A stretch of 64,000 nt of DNA, taken from the NCBI RefSeq assembly GCF_900107795.1, contig NZ_FNRL01000019.1, positions 1-64,000 of the forward strand. Reading direction: 5' to 3'. Numbering within the stretch: position 1 is the stretch's first letter; every line of letters begins with the position of its first letter. Below the pieces are notes generated by a model that was not told where the DNA came from, made no database searches, and saw nothing but the letters and a program-made list of their open reading frames with translations. Below, piece after piece: positions 24,306-32,919 of this stretch. The position numbers and the translations under genes are program-made. The DNA is from Chitinophaga terrae (ex Kim and Jung 2007). Its GTDB lineage: Bacteria; Bacteroidota; Bacteroidia; Chitinophagales; Chitinophagaceae.

Positions 24306-24992
24306 TTAACTGTATTTTTCTTCCAGCCTGTATAAAATATCAACCAGGGCGTCGGGACGTTCTCTCATTACATTGTGCGCACAATGTAATGTTTCGACCT
24401 GCCAACCGGGAGAATCTTTCAGATTTTCATATTGCTTTACGAATGGGCTTTGTTCCCAGCCGCTCAGATAAATAAATGCACGGTTGGGGATCTGCCTGTG
24501 ATTTCCATTTAAACGCACACTTTGCATGAATGTTGCCAGGGGATGAGGTCTTCGTCTGTCTTCCGTCCCTTGCGGAACTTCCACATTCAAACCATCAAAC
24601 TTGGCCCCCGCCACAAAACGCTCCCGATAGATGTCGCTGGTCAGGCTCCAGCACGAGTCTCCGTCTTCGGGAATATACGCATCAATATACACCAACGCAT
24701 TAATTCTTTCTGGAATCTGGTCTGCAACTCCTGTAATGACTAACCCCGCATAACTGTGGCCGCATAAGATTATATTCGTAACGTTTGCTGCTACGAGCGT
24801 ATCTACCACGAACCCGATATGAGTATCTAAATTTATTATCCTGTTGGATGGCGTTGGTTGAAGTTCGAGTCCTGGCAGGGTTAACGAAATACATTTCTTT
24901 CCCTGCGCCTCCAGTTTGCTGGTTACCGGGTCGTAAGCCCAACCGCCGTGCCAGCCTCCGGGAATAAAAACATATGTTCTTTCTTTTGTCAT
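24306..24992 (-). CDS. Alpha/beta-fold hydrolase
   Basis: 228 residues, no signal peptide, so cytoplasmic. YVFIPGGWHGGWAYDP (7-22) is the oxyanion-hole strand typical of the EstC/salicylate-esterase-like group. ILCGHSYAGLVITG has the nucleophile Ser80 in GHSYAG, ALVYIDAYIPEDGD follows, and TLHCAHNVMRERP has the catalytic His206. The likely reaction is hydrolysis of a small ester or related bond; the substrate is not predictable. It lies 30 bases upstream of the YcxB-like gene on the same strand and could share its transcript. Confidence 0.88.
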   Translation of the reverse strand: MTKERTYVFIPGGWHGGWAYDPVTSKLEAQGKKCISLTLPGLELQPTPSNRIINLDTHIGFVVDTLVAANVTNIILCGHSYAGLVITGVADQIPERINALVYIDAYIPEDGDSCWSLTSDIYRERFVAGAKFDGLNVEVPQGTEDRRRPHPLATFMQSVRLNGNHRQIPNRAFIYLSGWEQSPFVKQYENLKDSPGWQVETLHCAHNVMRERPDALVDILYRLEEKYS

Positions 24993-25550
24993 ATGGCCAG
25001 GTTATACCAGGTTATTCAATAGTTAGGGAAGATAAATAAAAAAAAGTAGTTCCCCGAATGAAATCAGTTTAACAATTGATGAATATTAAATTGAGATCCT
25101 TTCCTGGAAGATAGCCGATGCCCACTCGCCTGCCCTCAGCATAATTCCAGTCTATGCTGCGCATTAATATTTTCATGGCATTAACGCTGATCCTGCAAAA
25201 ACCGCATGCTTATCGTATTTTGGACAAGGTTAAATAGTTTGTTATCCTCACAACATAACCACTTATATTGCTTCAGTTCCCCAGCAAACTTGTTTCACTT
25301 ATTCAACGTTTCATTTTAAAATTATGTAGAAGTTTATACAAACTATGTCCAGTGCCCGATATAATTAATTGATTTTGATATAAGCGTTTCAGTTATCTGG
25401 ATAATTACTGTAACGGCACATTTGTCCATGTGCCACAAGTGTTTCCTTCAAGCTCTTCAAATTTAAATTGATTAGCTCACCACGCTTAATACTATACGCA
25501 GGAACCAAATTGGCGCATTCTTGGTGCCAGTCTAGGCAAAACCATGCGAC
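24993..25550. other. Intergenic region upstream of the heptose cluster
   Basis: 558 bases with no supportable gene. It must hold the promoter for the five-gene rightward glycan operon and for the leftward hydrolase. The only clear structure is a 7-bp hairpin, GGCACAT (25415-25421) with ATGTGCC (25428-25434), about 115 bases upstream of the first glycosyltransferase, possibly in its leader. No known riboswitch consensus was recognised. Confidence 0.5.
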
Positions 25551-26549
25551 ATGTATTCAACCTCGAAGCGGCTATCTATCTTCACCTGGCATATTCACGG
25601 CAGCTATCTGTATTACCTGGCTCAGGGACCTTACGATATTTATATTCCGTATAGGGAACAGCGGGATGAAGGCTACTACGGACGCGGCGCTACATTCCCG
25701 TTCGGCGGCAATGTTCATGAAATACCATTTGATGAAGTAAAGGATCGCCACTTTGACTGCATACTTTTTCAATCGGAGAAAAATTACCTGAAAGATCAAT
25801 TCGAGGTGCTGTCGGACTACCAGCGGTCGTTGCCGGCCATTTACCTGGAACATAATACCCCGGCCAATCACCCGGTTGCACAGTCGCATGTTGTAAACGA
25901 TCCGAACATTGTGCTGGTGCATGTTACGCATTTTAACCAGCTGATGTGGCAAACGAATCAAACGCCCACCACGGTTATTTTGCATGGCGTAACCCCTTCT
26001 CCATTCACATTCAATGGCAGATGGGAAAAAGGCCTGGTGACCATCAATCATATCATGCAGCGGGGAAGGGCATTGGGAGGAGATATTTTCGAGAGGGTAC
26101 AACAATCGGTGCCGTTAGACCTGGCAGGAATGGGCAACGGGGAACAGGCCAAAGAGATCCTGCACCCCGATCTGCCGGCTGTACGATGCAACTACCGGTT
26201 CTATTTTCATCCGGTCAGGTATACCAGCCTCGCGCTGGCTGTGTGTGAGGCCATGATGCAGGGGATGCCGGTGGTGGGACTGGCAACCACAGAGCTGGTC
26301 ACGGTATTGAGAGATGGTGAAAATGGATACATACATACAGACGTTGATTATCTTATTATGCGCATGCAGGAGCTGCTGGCAGATCGTTCTCTGGCTATAG
26401 AAATCGGTAAAAATGCCCGCGAAACCGCACTGGAACTATTTGATATAAACAGGTTCACCACCGAATGGGAGCAACTCTTCCGACTTGTAGCGAATAACGA
26501 ATGGAAACCCAACAACTTCAACTATCACACTCAACTTCTTACAAACTAA
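25551..26549 (+). CDS. GT4-like glycosyltransferase (heptose cluster, first gene)
   Basis: 332 residues, cytoplasmic. The N-terminal acceptor half starts SIFTWHIHGSYLYYLAQGPY and contains CILFQSEKNYLKDQFEVL. The C-terminal donor half ends with FYFHPVRYTSLALAVCEAMM, QGMPVVGLATTELVTV and LRDGENGYI, the CEAM-G-P pattern of GT4/GT-B enzymes with the glutamate in CEAM. The first ATG of this frame is used; an overlapping ATG seven bases earlier is in another frame and soon stops. It is 12 bases from the next glycosyltransferase. Donor and acceptor are unknown, but the position ties it to heptose-glycan synthesis. Confidence 0.85.
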   Translation: MYSTSKRLSIFTWHIHGSYLYYLAQGPYDIYIPYREQRDEGYYGRGATFPFGGNVHEIPFDEVKDRHFDCILFQSEKNYLKDQFEVLSDYQRSLPAIYLEHNTPANHPVAQSHVVNDPNIVLVHVTHFNQLMWQTNQTPTTVILHGVTPSPFTFNGRWEKGLVTINHIMQRGRALGGDIFERVQQSVPLDLAGMGNGEQAKEILHPDLPAVRCNYRFYFHPVRYTSLALAVCEAMMQGMPVVGLATTELVTVLRDGENGYIHTDVDYLIMRMQELLADRSLAIEIGKNARETALELFDINRFTTEWEQLFRLVANNEWKPNNFNYHTQLLTN

Positions 26550-26561
26550 AGACTGTTAACC

Positions 26562-27821
26562 ATGAAAAGGATTGCATTGATTAGTGAACACGCTTCACCC
26601 CTGGCGGTATTGGGAGGCGTTGACGCCGGTGGGCAGAATGTTTATGTAAAAGAAATAGCCAGGCAACTTACCCAGAAAGGATTCCTGGTAGATGTTTTCA
26701 CCCGCCGGGAGAATACCAGCCATCCCCGCTGTATCAACTGGATGAAAGGAGTAAGGGTTGTTCATGTGGATGCCGGCCCCCCGGTGCCTGTCAGCAAAGA
26801 AACATTGCTGCCTTACATGGCCGCCTTCAGGGACGATATGATCCAGTTCATTGAAGAAGAACAGATCAATTATCACCTGGTACATGCGAACTTTTTCATG
26901 TCGGCCCTCGTGGCCATGGAATTGAAATCGATCCTTAAAATTCCATACGTCGTAACCTATCATGCGTTAGGACATATACGCAGGCTGTTCCAGGGCGATA
27001 ACGACCAGTTCCCGCCCGAACGCCTGGAAATAGAACGCCAGACCATGGCGGCCGCGGACGCCATAATTGCCGAATGCCCACAGGATAGGGAAGATATGAT
27101 CCAGTATTACGACGTGTCGCCTAAAAAAATAGTGGTAGTGCCTTGCGGCGTTAACTTGCAGGAAATGTACCCTATCGATAAATATATGGCTAGGCTTATG
27201 CTGAAGCTACCGCCTAAAGAAAAAGTGATCCTGCAGCTCGGGCGTATCGTGCCGAGAAAGGGAGTGGATAACGTGATCCAGGCACTTGCTCATTTAAATT
27301 GCCGCAAAGAAAATATAAGGCTGATCATCGTTGGAGGAGGCCTGGAATTCTTCCAGCATAACCATGAGCTGCAAAGATTACGGTTGCTGGCAAAATCATT
27401 AGGCATTTCCTACGCAGTTCAGTTTGTAGGGCATAAGAACAGGGAAGAACTGAAATACTTCTATTCGGCTGCCGACCTGTTCATCACCACGCCTTGGTAC
27501 GAACCATTTGGTATCACGCCCTTGGAAGCAATGGCCTGCGGTACGCCTGTGATAGGCGCAAACGTTGGGGGAATTAAATACAGCGTGGTTGACGGCCAAA
27601 CAGGTAAACTGGTTCCGCCCCGCGATCCGAAGGCCCTTTCGGAAGCCATCACCGAGATGTTGGCACAGCCTGAACGCCTGCAGAAAATGGGAGAGAAAGC
27701 GATCAGCCGAGTGCAGAAATTATTTACCTGGGACAGGGTAGCGACTAATCTTGGCAAACTGTACGACCATGTTATCTTTCACCACTACCAGGAAGAGCAA
27801 AAGATCAAACGGGCTATATGA
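26562..27821 (+). CDS. GT4 glycosyltransferase
   Basis: 419 residues of GT-B fold. The N-terminus SEHASPLAVLGGVDAGGQNV is the nucleotide-sugar-type glycine loop seen in sucrose-synthase-like GT4 enzymes. VLQLGRIVPRKGVDNVIQAL starts the C-terminal domain, and PWYEPFGITPLEAMACGTPV is the EPFGxxxxEAMACGxPV donor-binding motif with both glutamates, followed by VDGQTGKLVPPRDP. It is cytoplasmic. Its stop overlaps the GmhB start by four bases (ATGA), showing an operon with heptose synthesis. ADP-heptose or a common nucleotide sugar are possible donors. Confidence 0.92.
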   Translation: MKRIALISEHASPLAVLGGVDAGGQNVYVKEIARQLTQKGFLVDVFTRRENTSHPRCINWMKGVRVVHVDAGPPVPVSKETLLPYMAAFRDDMIQFIEEEQINYHLVHANFFMSALVAMELKSILKIPYVVTYHALGHIRRLFQGDNDQFPPERLEIERQTMAAADAIIAECPQDREDMIQYYDVSPKKIVVVPCGVNLQEMYPIDKYMARLMLKLPPKEKVILQLGRIVPRKGVDNVIQALAHLNCRKENIRLIIVGGGLEFFQHNHELQRLRLLAKSLGISYAVQFVGHKNREELKYFYSAADLFITTPWYEPFGITPLEAMACGTPVIGANVGGIKYSVVDGQTGKLVPPRDPKALSEAITEMLAQPERLQKMGEKAISRVQKLFTWDRVATNLGKLYDHVIFHHYQEEQKIKRAI

Positions 27822-28375
27822 AAAAGGCGGTGTTTATTGATAAGGACGGGACACTGATACAAAATATACCTTATAACGTTAACACTACACGTATTAGCCT
27901 TCTCCCAACTGTTGGGCCTTCGCTCAGGCGGCTTAAAGACGCAGGTTACCTGCTGATACTGGTGACCAACCAGGCGGGAGTGGCATACGGCTATTTTAAA
28001 GAAGCCATGTTGATACACGTTTTCAACCGTATCAACCAGTTGCTGAGTGAGGAAAATGTAATGATAGACGGCTTTTATTACTGCCCGCATCATCCGGACG
28101 CCAGGATCGGGGCCTATAAAAAGAAATGCAATTGCAGGAAACCCGGGCCGGGAATGCTGACAGATGCCGCCGCCAATTACGGCATTGATCTGAAAGGGTC
28201 GTGGATGATAGGAGATATACTGGACGATGTGGAAGCCGGTAATAAATGCGGTTGCAGGTCTATACTGGTAGATAATGGTAATGAAACGGAGTGGCTGCTT
28301 GATCACTGGCGGCAACCAACCCTGATCGTCTCATCTTTTGATGAAGCAGCCAGCTTTATTCTAAAAAATAAATAA
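27818..28375 (+). CDS. gmhB: D,D-heptose 1,7-bisphosphate phosphatase, GmhB-like
   Basis: 185 residues, HAD subfamily IIIA. FIDKDGTL has the nucleophile Asp8 and acid/base Asp10, LILVTNQAGVAYGYF is HAD motif II, and SWMIGDILDDVEAG is motif IV. A zinc loop of GmhB type is visible as CPHH (89-92) and CNC (104-106). The enzyme removes the 7-phosphate of D-glycero-D-manno-heptose 1,7-bisphosphate between the two HldE steps. It overlaps the preceding glycosyltransferase by four bases and precedes hldE by four. Histidinol-phosphatase members are similar, but the hldE neighbour favours GmhB. Confidence 0.9.
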   Translation: MKKAVFIDKDGTLIQNIPYNVNTTRISLLPTVGPSLRRLKDAGYLLILVTNQAGVAYGYFKEAMLIHVFNRINQLLSEENVMIDGFYYCPHHPDARIGAYKKKCNCRKPGPGMLTDAAANYGIDLKGSWMIGDILDDVEAGNKCGCRSILVDNGNETEWLLDHWRQPTLIVSSFDEAASFILKNK

Positions 28376-28379
28376 CAGA

Positions 28380-29855
28380 ATGATGGAAAAAGTAATTCAG
28401 CAATTATATGAACATCCGCAACGCTTCTCCGTACTGGTGATAGGCGACCTGATACTGGACGCTTATATGAAAGGATACAGCAACCGTTTGTGCCCCGAAG
28501 CAACCGCCCCGGTAGTGAATATACAGGACGAAAAATATGCGCTCGGAGGCGCCGGCAACATTGCTTTTAACCTCGCGGCCCTGGGCGCTAACGTTACCTG
28601 CATGGGCATCACCGGTAAAGACAAAGAAGCCCAGGTAATGCAGGAATTGTTTTCCGATAGCAAGATCAATACTAATATAATCAGTTGCGCAGAACGTACT
28701 ACTATCTGTAAAACCCGCCTCGTATCGGGCACGCAGTTACTGGCCAGGTACGACAAAGGCTCGGAAGGCTCTATAGACGACAGTTGTACGAAGATGGTGA
28801 TCAGGGAACTAAATGAAATCTATCCTTATTTCGACGCTGTTATACTGGCAGATTACCGGAAAGGATTTTTCAATACAGCTATTATTAAGGCTATAGAAAA
28901 GTTACAGAAGAAATACCATCCATACCTGGCGGTAGATTCAAAGAAGCTGCAAAACTATGCTGCGCTGCAGCCGGATATTGTGAAGCCCAACCGTAAGGAG
29001 ACAGCAACGTTGTTGGAAGAGAGGGAAGAAGCTATCCACGCATCCGCTTTGCTGCAACACCAGTCGCGGCTCTTCGACTGCACAGGCGCAAAGGTAATTG
29101 CTGTAACCCTGGATGAGGACGGGGCGGTTATCCTGGAAAAGGAAAAACCTGCCATGGTCCTGAAAGCAGAAAGAGTGCCGCATCCGCAGGTTTCAGGCGC
29201 CGGCGATACCTACCTGAGTGCCTTCACCATGGCCTATATGCAATGCCGCAATTCCATCGAATCTGCTTCTGTTGCTTCGCTGGCTGCCAGCATTGCCATT
29301 AAAAAACCGGTAACAGCCTTCTGCAGTATCCGGGAACTGATGTTCACTGCAGCATTAAACAGCAAGATCATCGACAGCGAAGAAACATTGGAATTGCTAA
29401 GTTCGCTCTACCGCAGCAGCGGCAAGCGCATAGTTTTTACCAATGGCTGCTTCGATATCCTTCACAGCGGCCATGTTTCGTACCTCGAGCAGGCTGCCGG
29501 CCTGGGAGATGTATTGATCGTTGGCGTGAACAACGACGAAAGCATCAAACGCCTGAAAGGACCCAAACGGCCTGTCAATCACCTGGCCGACCGGATGGAA
29601 GTGCTGGCCGGGTTAAGATGTGTAACACATATAGTTCCGTTTGGAGGCTTGAATGAAGATAACCCCGACCAGCTAATCAGTATCATCCAGCCGGATGTTT
29701 TTGCAAAAGGAGGCGACTATACGATAGACACGCTTCCGGAAGCCCCGCTAGTAGAAGCATTGGGAGGACAGGTAGAAATAATCCCGATTGTAAACAATAC
29801 ATCTACCAGCAATATAATCAATAAAATATCTGCCTATCAACTGCTGAACATTTGA
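28380..29855 (+). CDS. hldE: Bifunctional heptose-7-phosphate kinase / heptose-1-phosphate adenylyltransferase
   Basis: 491 residues, usual for HldE (about 475). Residues 1-325 form a PfkB/ribokinase domain, with VLVIGDLILDAYMKGY, YALGGAGNIAFNLAALGA and the catalytic GAGD at 273-276. Residues 340-491 form a cytidylyltransferase-fold domain, with FTNGCFDILHSGH, HSGH at 362-365, and VGVNNDESIKRLKGPKRPVN. The two activities make heptose 1,7-bisphosphate, then ADP-D-glycero-beta-D-manno-heptose after GmhB acts. No gmhA isomerase or hldD epimerase lies in the window; if hldD is absent elsewhere the product stays the D,D form. The gene sits between gmhB and a GT9 enzyme. Confidence 0.94.
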   Translation: MMEKVIQQLYEHPQRFSVLVIGDLILDAYMKGYSNRLCPEATAPVVNIQDEKYALGGAGNIAFNLAALGANVTCMGITGKDKEAQVMQELFSDSKINTNIISCAERTTICKTRLVSGTQLLARYDKGSEGSIDDSCTKMVIRELNEIYPYFDAVILADYRKGFFNTAIIKAIEKLQKKYHPYLAVDSKKLQNYAALQPDIVKPNRKETATLLEEREEAIHASALLQHQSRLFDCTGAKVIAVTLDEDGAVILEKEKPAMVLKAERVPHPQVSGAGDTYLSAFTMAYMQCRNSIESASVASLAASIAIKKPVTAFCSIRELMFTAALNSKIIDSEETLELLSSLYRSSGKRIVFTNGCFDILHSGHVSYLEQAAGLGDVLIVGVNNDESIKRLKGPKRPVNHLADRMEVLAGLRCVTHIVPFGGLNEDNPDQLISIIQPDVFAKGGDYTIDTLPEAPLVEALGGQVEIIPIVNNTSTSNIINKISAYQLLNI

Positions 29856-29858
29856 TCA

Positions 29859-30935
29859 ATGATGCAAACAAACTGGAAAGACGTTAAAAACATTTTATGC
29901 ATACGACTCGATAATATGGGCGACCTGTTGATGAGCACACCCGCTTTCAGCGCGCTGAAAATGTCGCTCGACTGCAAGCTGTCTGTACTTACTTCAACAG
30001 CCGCAGCCGCTATTGCCAGGGAAATACCGGAGATTGACCAGGTATTTATCTATGATGCGCCCTGGGTTAAGCAAAACAACATTACTACCCCCGACGACTA
30101 TACGGAAATAGTAAAAACTTTAAGCAGCCAGCATTTTGATGCAGCTATCATTTTTACTGTATATAGTCAGAACCCGCTGCCATCGGCCATGCTGGCCTGG
30201 CAGGCGGGGATACCCGTACGATTGGCCTATTGCCGCGAAAATCCATACCAGCTCTTAACGCATTGGATACCCGATGAGGAGCCATTTAAGAAGGAATTGC
30301 ACCAGGTGGAAAGGGACCTGGAGCTTGTAGCTGTAACAGGCGCTAATTTCCCCAGGCTCAGGCTTTCCTTGCAAACCAATGATGTGCATTGGGCTTCGGT
30401 TACTAAAAAGATCAGGCAACACGGCGGAGATCCACATGAACCATGGATCATTTTACATGCGATGGTCCAGGACGAAAAACGCCGTTACAGTTTCAGCAAA
30501 TGGGTAGAAATTGCAAAACAGGTCGTTGACATCTATGGCTATCAACTGCTGATCACGGGGAACCAGCAGGAGGCGCAGGCTGCGGAGAAACTGAAAGAAG
30601 CGATCGGGGAAAAAGCAATTAACGTGGCAGGTATTTTCAGTGTGGCGGAACTGGCGCTGCTGATCAAGAAAAGTCGCCTCGTAGTATCGGTGAACACCGG
30701 CGTTATTCATATTGCTGCGGCTACCTCTACGCCTATAGTGGTGTTATACGCTATCACCAACCTGCAGCACACGCCATGGAATGTAAGGCATGAAGTATTG
30801 TATTTCGACGTACCGGATGCCCTGCAGAGTAAGAACCAGTTGTTGCAATATGCCTATAAAAAGATTGCCAAAGAAAAATTAAAGCCTGCAACGGTAGAAA
30901 ACGTGTTGCAGGCAATCGACAACATCTTACAGTAA
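29859..30935 (+). CDS. GT9 heptosyltransferase-like glycosyltransferase
   Basis: 358 residues of the ADP-heptose:LPS heptosyltransferase family (GT9). ILCIRLDNMGDLLMSTPAFS is the N-terminal acceptor-side signature. PWIILHAMVQDEKRRYSFSK replaces the usual HPG-S--K-W region, and SRLVVSVNTGVIHIAAATST is the C-terminal ADP-heptose site (D/N-TG-x-HxA). It is the last gene of the rightward operon, three bases from hldE, and overlaps a second GT9 gene tail-to-tail by nine bases. It should transfer heptose made by HldE to a membrane-bound acceptor from the cytoplasmic side. Confidence 0.9.
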   Translation: MMQTNWKDVKNILCIRLDNMGDLLMSTPAFSALKMSLDCKLSVLTSTAAAAIAREIPEIDQVFIYDAPWVKQNNITTPDDYTEIVKTLSSQHFDAAIIFTVYSQNPLPSAMLAWQAGIPVRLAYCRENPYQLLTHWIPDEEPFKKELHQVERDLELVAVTGANFPRLRLSLQTNDVHWASVTKKIRQHGGDPHEPWIILHAMVQDEKRRYSFSKWVEIAKQVVDIYGYQLLITGNQQEAQAAEKLKEAIGEKAINVAGIFSVAELALLIKKSRLVVSVNTGVIHIAAATSTPIVVLYAITNLQHTPWNVRHEVLYFDVPDALQSKNQLLQYAYKKIAKEKLKPATVENVLQAIDNILQ

Positions 30936-31910
30936 AACATATTCTGTTCTCTCCAGTAAACTTTCACACTGTTTTATTACATAGTCGTACTCCTGGTGTT
31001 TCGTCCAGTCTACCACCTGGTGCAACTGCGTATTCAGCGGGCTCCATCTGAACGCTTCTCCATCCATGCTGATCACCAGGCTTGGGGTATGGATGGCTGC
31101 CGCCAGGTGCGAAACGCCCGTACAGTTGGATACGAGTCCCCGCGCCTTTTGCAGCAGAACGGCCATACTGCCTAAAGTTGTTTTCCCGGCTAAATTGACG
31201 GCGGGGTAACGCATATACCTGAGCACTTCTTCCGCGATCCCTGTTTCGCTGGGAACGCCGGTGATAACGATCTTATATCCCTTTTCTGCCAGGTAATCAG
31301 CGATAGCGGCGAAATACGGAGTGGGCCATTGCCGCCAGGCGCCCTTGGAGCCCGGGTGAACGCAGATGTATTGATGCTCCGTCAACCCGTCGTTGATCTC
31401 TCCGAATGCTGCATAGTCAGCTGCATTCAGCGGGAATTCCAGGGCCGATGATTGCACGGGAATGTCCAGGTGTTTGAGCAGGCTGAGATGCCTGTGTATT
31501 TCGTGTAGCCGGTCGGGGTATTCCAGGAACAGGCCTTCCGTTTTATCCGGCCTGAAACCTGCCGTGTACCTGGCTTTCATGGCATGAACCAATGGGTTGA
31601 CTATGGTACCTTTTCCCTGCATCTGCAACAACAGGTCAAAACGCCTCGACCGCATATCGTTAATAAATACTGGTATGCTGTCGATGTCGCAATCGCGTTC
31701 CGGTAGTCCGGGGTACCCCGGGAACTCTATCATTTCATCAATATACTGCCGGTATCTCGATTGAAAGGCCCGGCTCCAGGGGAGTCCGATCAGCGAGATC
31801 TCCGCTCCCGGGTAGGCCGCTTTCAGCGCTCTGAACGCGGGAACGGCACATAACAGGTCGCCTAGATTTAAGGCCCTGAGGATCCCGATACGTTTGATAT
31901 CTGTAAGCAT
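30927..31910 (-). CDS. GT9 heptosyltransferase-like glycosyltransferase
   Basis: 327 residues of GT9. IGILRALNLGDLLCAVPAFR is the N-terminal signature, YICVHPGSKGAWRQWPTPYF the phosphate/heptose loop, and ARGLVSNCTGVSHLAAAIHT the ADP-heptose site. It is closer to the standard GT9 pattern than the convergent copy. It is the last gene of a leftward three-gene operon (carbamoyltransferase, GT2, GT9), starting nine bases after the GT2 stop. With the other GT9 it implies at least two heptose transfers. Confidence 0.9.
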   Translation of the reverse strand: MLTDIKRIGILRALNLGDLLCAVPAFRALKAAYPGAEISLIGLPWSRAFQSRYRQYIDEMIEFPGYPGLPERDCDIDSIPVFINDMRSRRFDLLLQMQGKGTIVNPLVHAMKARYTAGFRPDKTEGLFLEYPDRLHEIHRHLSLLKHLDIPVQSSALEFPLNAADYAAFGEINDGLTEHQYICVHPGSKGAWRQWPTPYFAAIADYLAEKGYKIVITGVPSETGIAEEVLRYMRYPAVNLAGKTTLGSMAVLLQKARGLVSNCTGVSHLAAAIHTPSLVISMDGEAFRWSPLNTQLHQVVDWTKHQEYDYVIKQCESLLERTEYVLL

Positions 31911-31919
31911 AAAAAAGGT

Positions 31920-32906
31920 TTAAAAGAATATGGTCCGGAACCTGATCAGTCCACGTATGTGCCAATAGACAGAAAGAAATGGAATGATGGCAGATGTAGC
32001 CAGCATTTCCAGAATATGACTGGTAGTTCTGCTCGTGAACTTCAGCCGTTGGTAGCTGAATTCCAGCCATAAAGCCAGCCATATCAGGATATGTATATAT
32101 CCCGCAACGGGTCTGTCAATCGCAAAGTACAGTAAACCCAGCAGAAGTGTTATAATCATAAAGTAATATCTCAACGGGGGCGCCTGCCCGATGCGTGTCT
32201 GATAGAGGACGGGAAATTTTTTGTACAGCAGCGCATTGAAGTGTCCCTTGCGCTGTTCTTTCAGACTATGTCCCCACTTCACTTTCCTGATAGGATGCAC
32301 AACAATGGCTTCAACTATATATTTGATGTTTATGCCGTTGGAAAGAAGATTGAACTGGAGATCGCTGTCTTCTCTGAAAGCCATGGTAAATCTTTCGTCG
32401 AACCCGCCTGTCAGCTCCAGTATCTTTTTAGGGCAGGCGCAGTTGGCGGTGATAAACTCTGCATCTGCCAGGTGTTGCGTATTAAAGTCGTGGTCCGTGA
32501 TCTGTTCCGGCTTAGGAAGAGGAATGATCACTTTTCCTGTAAATGCGCAGTTGCCTTTATTGTGCAGGTATGCGGCCCAGAAGGCAGACAGCCAGGAAGT
32601 AGCGGGCCTGCAGTCGTCGTCGGTGAATACGATCAGTTCCCCGGAGGCCGAGCGCCAGCCCTGGTTCCTGGCCGCAGCCGGCCCCGACCTGGTCGGGAGC
32701 TGGCGAAATCTCACCGGTACGATGGTATCTCTTGCCATTGCAGCTACCACTTTCTGGGTGCTGGTATCCGGACCATCGCATACCACGATGATCTCGTACA
32801 TCTCTCTGTCGAGATCCTGGTTTAGCAGATCATTCAGGCAATCGGCTAATAAGGTCGGCCTGTTGACAGTTGGTACTACAACTGAAACCCGAATTTCAGA
32901 CGCCAT
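31920..32906 (-). CDS. GT2 glycosyltransferase with membrane helices
   Basis: 328 residues. A GT-A domain at about 5-230 shows VSVVVPTVNRPTLLADCLND, IIVVCDGPDTS, GPAAARNQGWRSASGELIVF and the DDD metal site in FTDDDCRPAT. ELTGGFDERFTMAFREDSDL is the ED acceptor/base motif. Two or three hydrophobic helices follow at about 240-320 (YYFMIITLLLGLLYFAIDRP, YIHILIWLALWLEF), so it sits at the inner membrane. It lies between the carbamoyltransferase and GT9 genes, 13 and 9 bases away. Sugar donor unknown. Confidence 0.92.
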   Translation of the reverse strand: MASEIRVSVVVPTVNRPTLLADCLNDLLNQDLDREMYEIIVVCDGPDTSTQKVVAAMARDTIVPVRFRQLPTRSGPAAARNQGWRSASGELIVFTDDDCRPATSWLSAFWAAYLHNKGNCAFTGKVIIPLPKPEQITDHDFNTQHLADAEFITANCACPKKILELTGGFDERFTMAFREDSDLQFNLLSNGINIKYIVEAIVVHPIRKVKWGHSLKEQRKGHFNALLYKKFPVLYQTRIGQAPPLRYYFMIITLLLGLLYFAIDRPVAGYIHILIWLALWLEFSYQRLKFTSRTTSHILEMLATSAIIPFLSVYWHIRGLIRFRTIFF

Positions 32907-32919
32907 AGTGAAAAAGATT

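Noticed and set aside
32241..32825. 194-codon frame antisense to the GT2 gene
   Set aside because: Shadow of the GT2 frame, which shows the full set of GT-A motifs.
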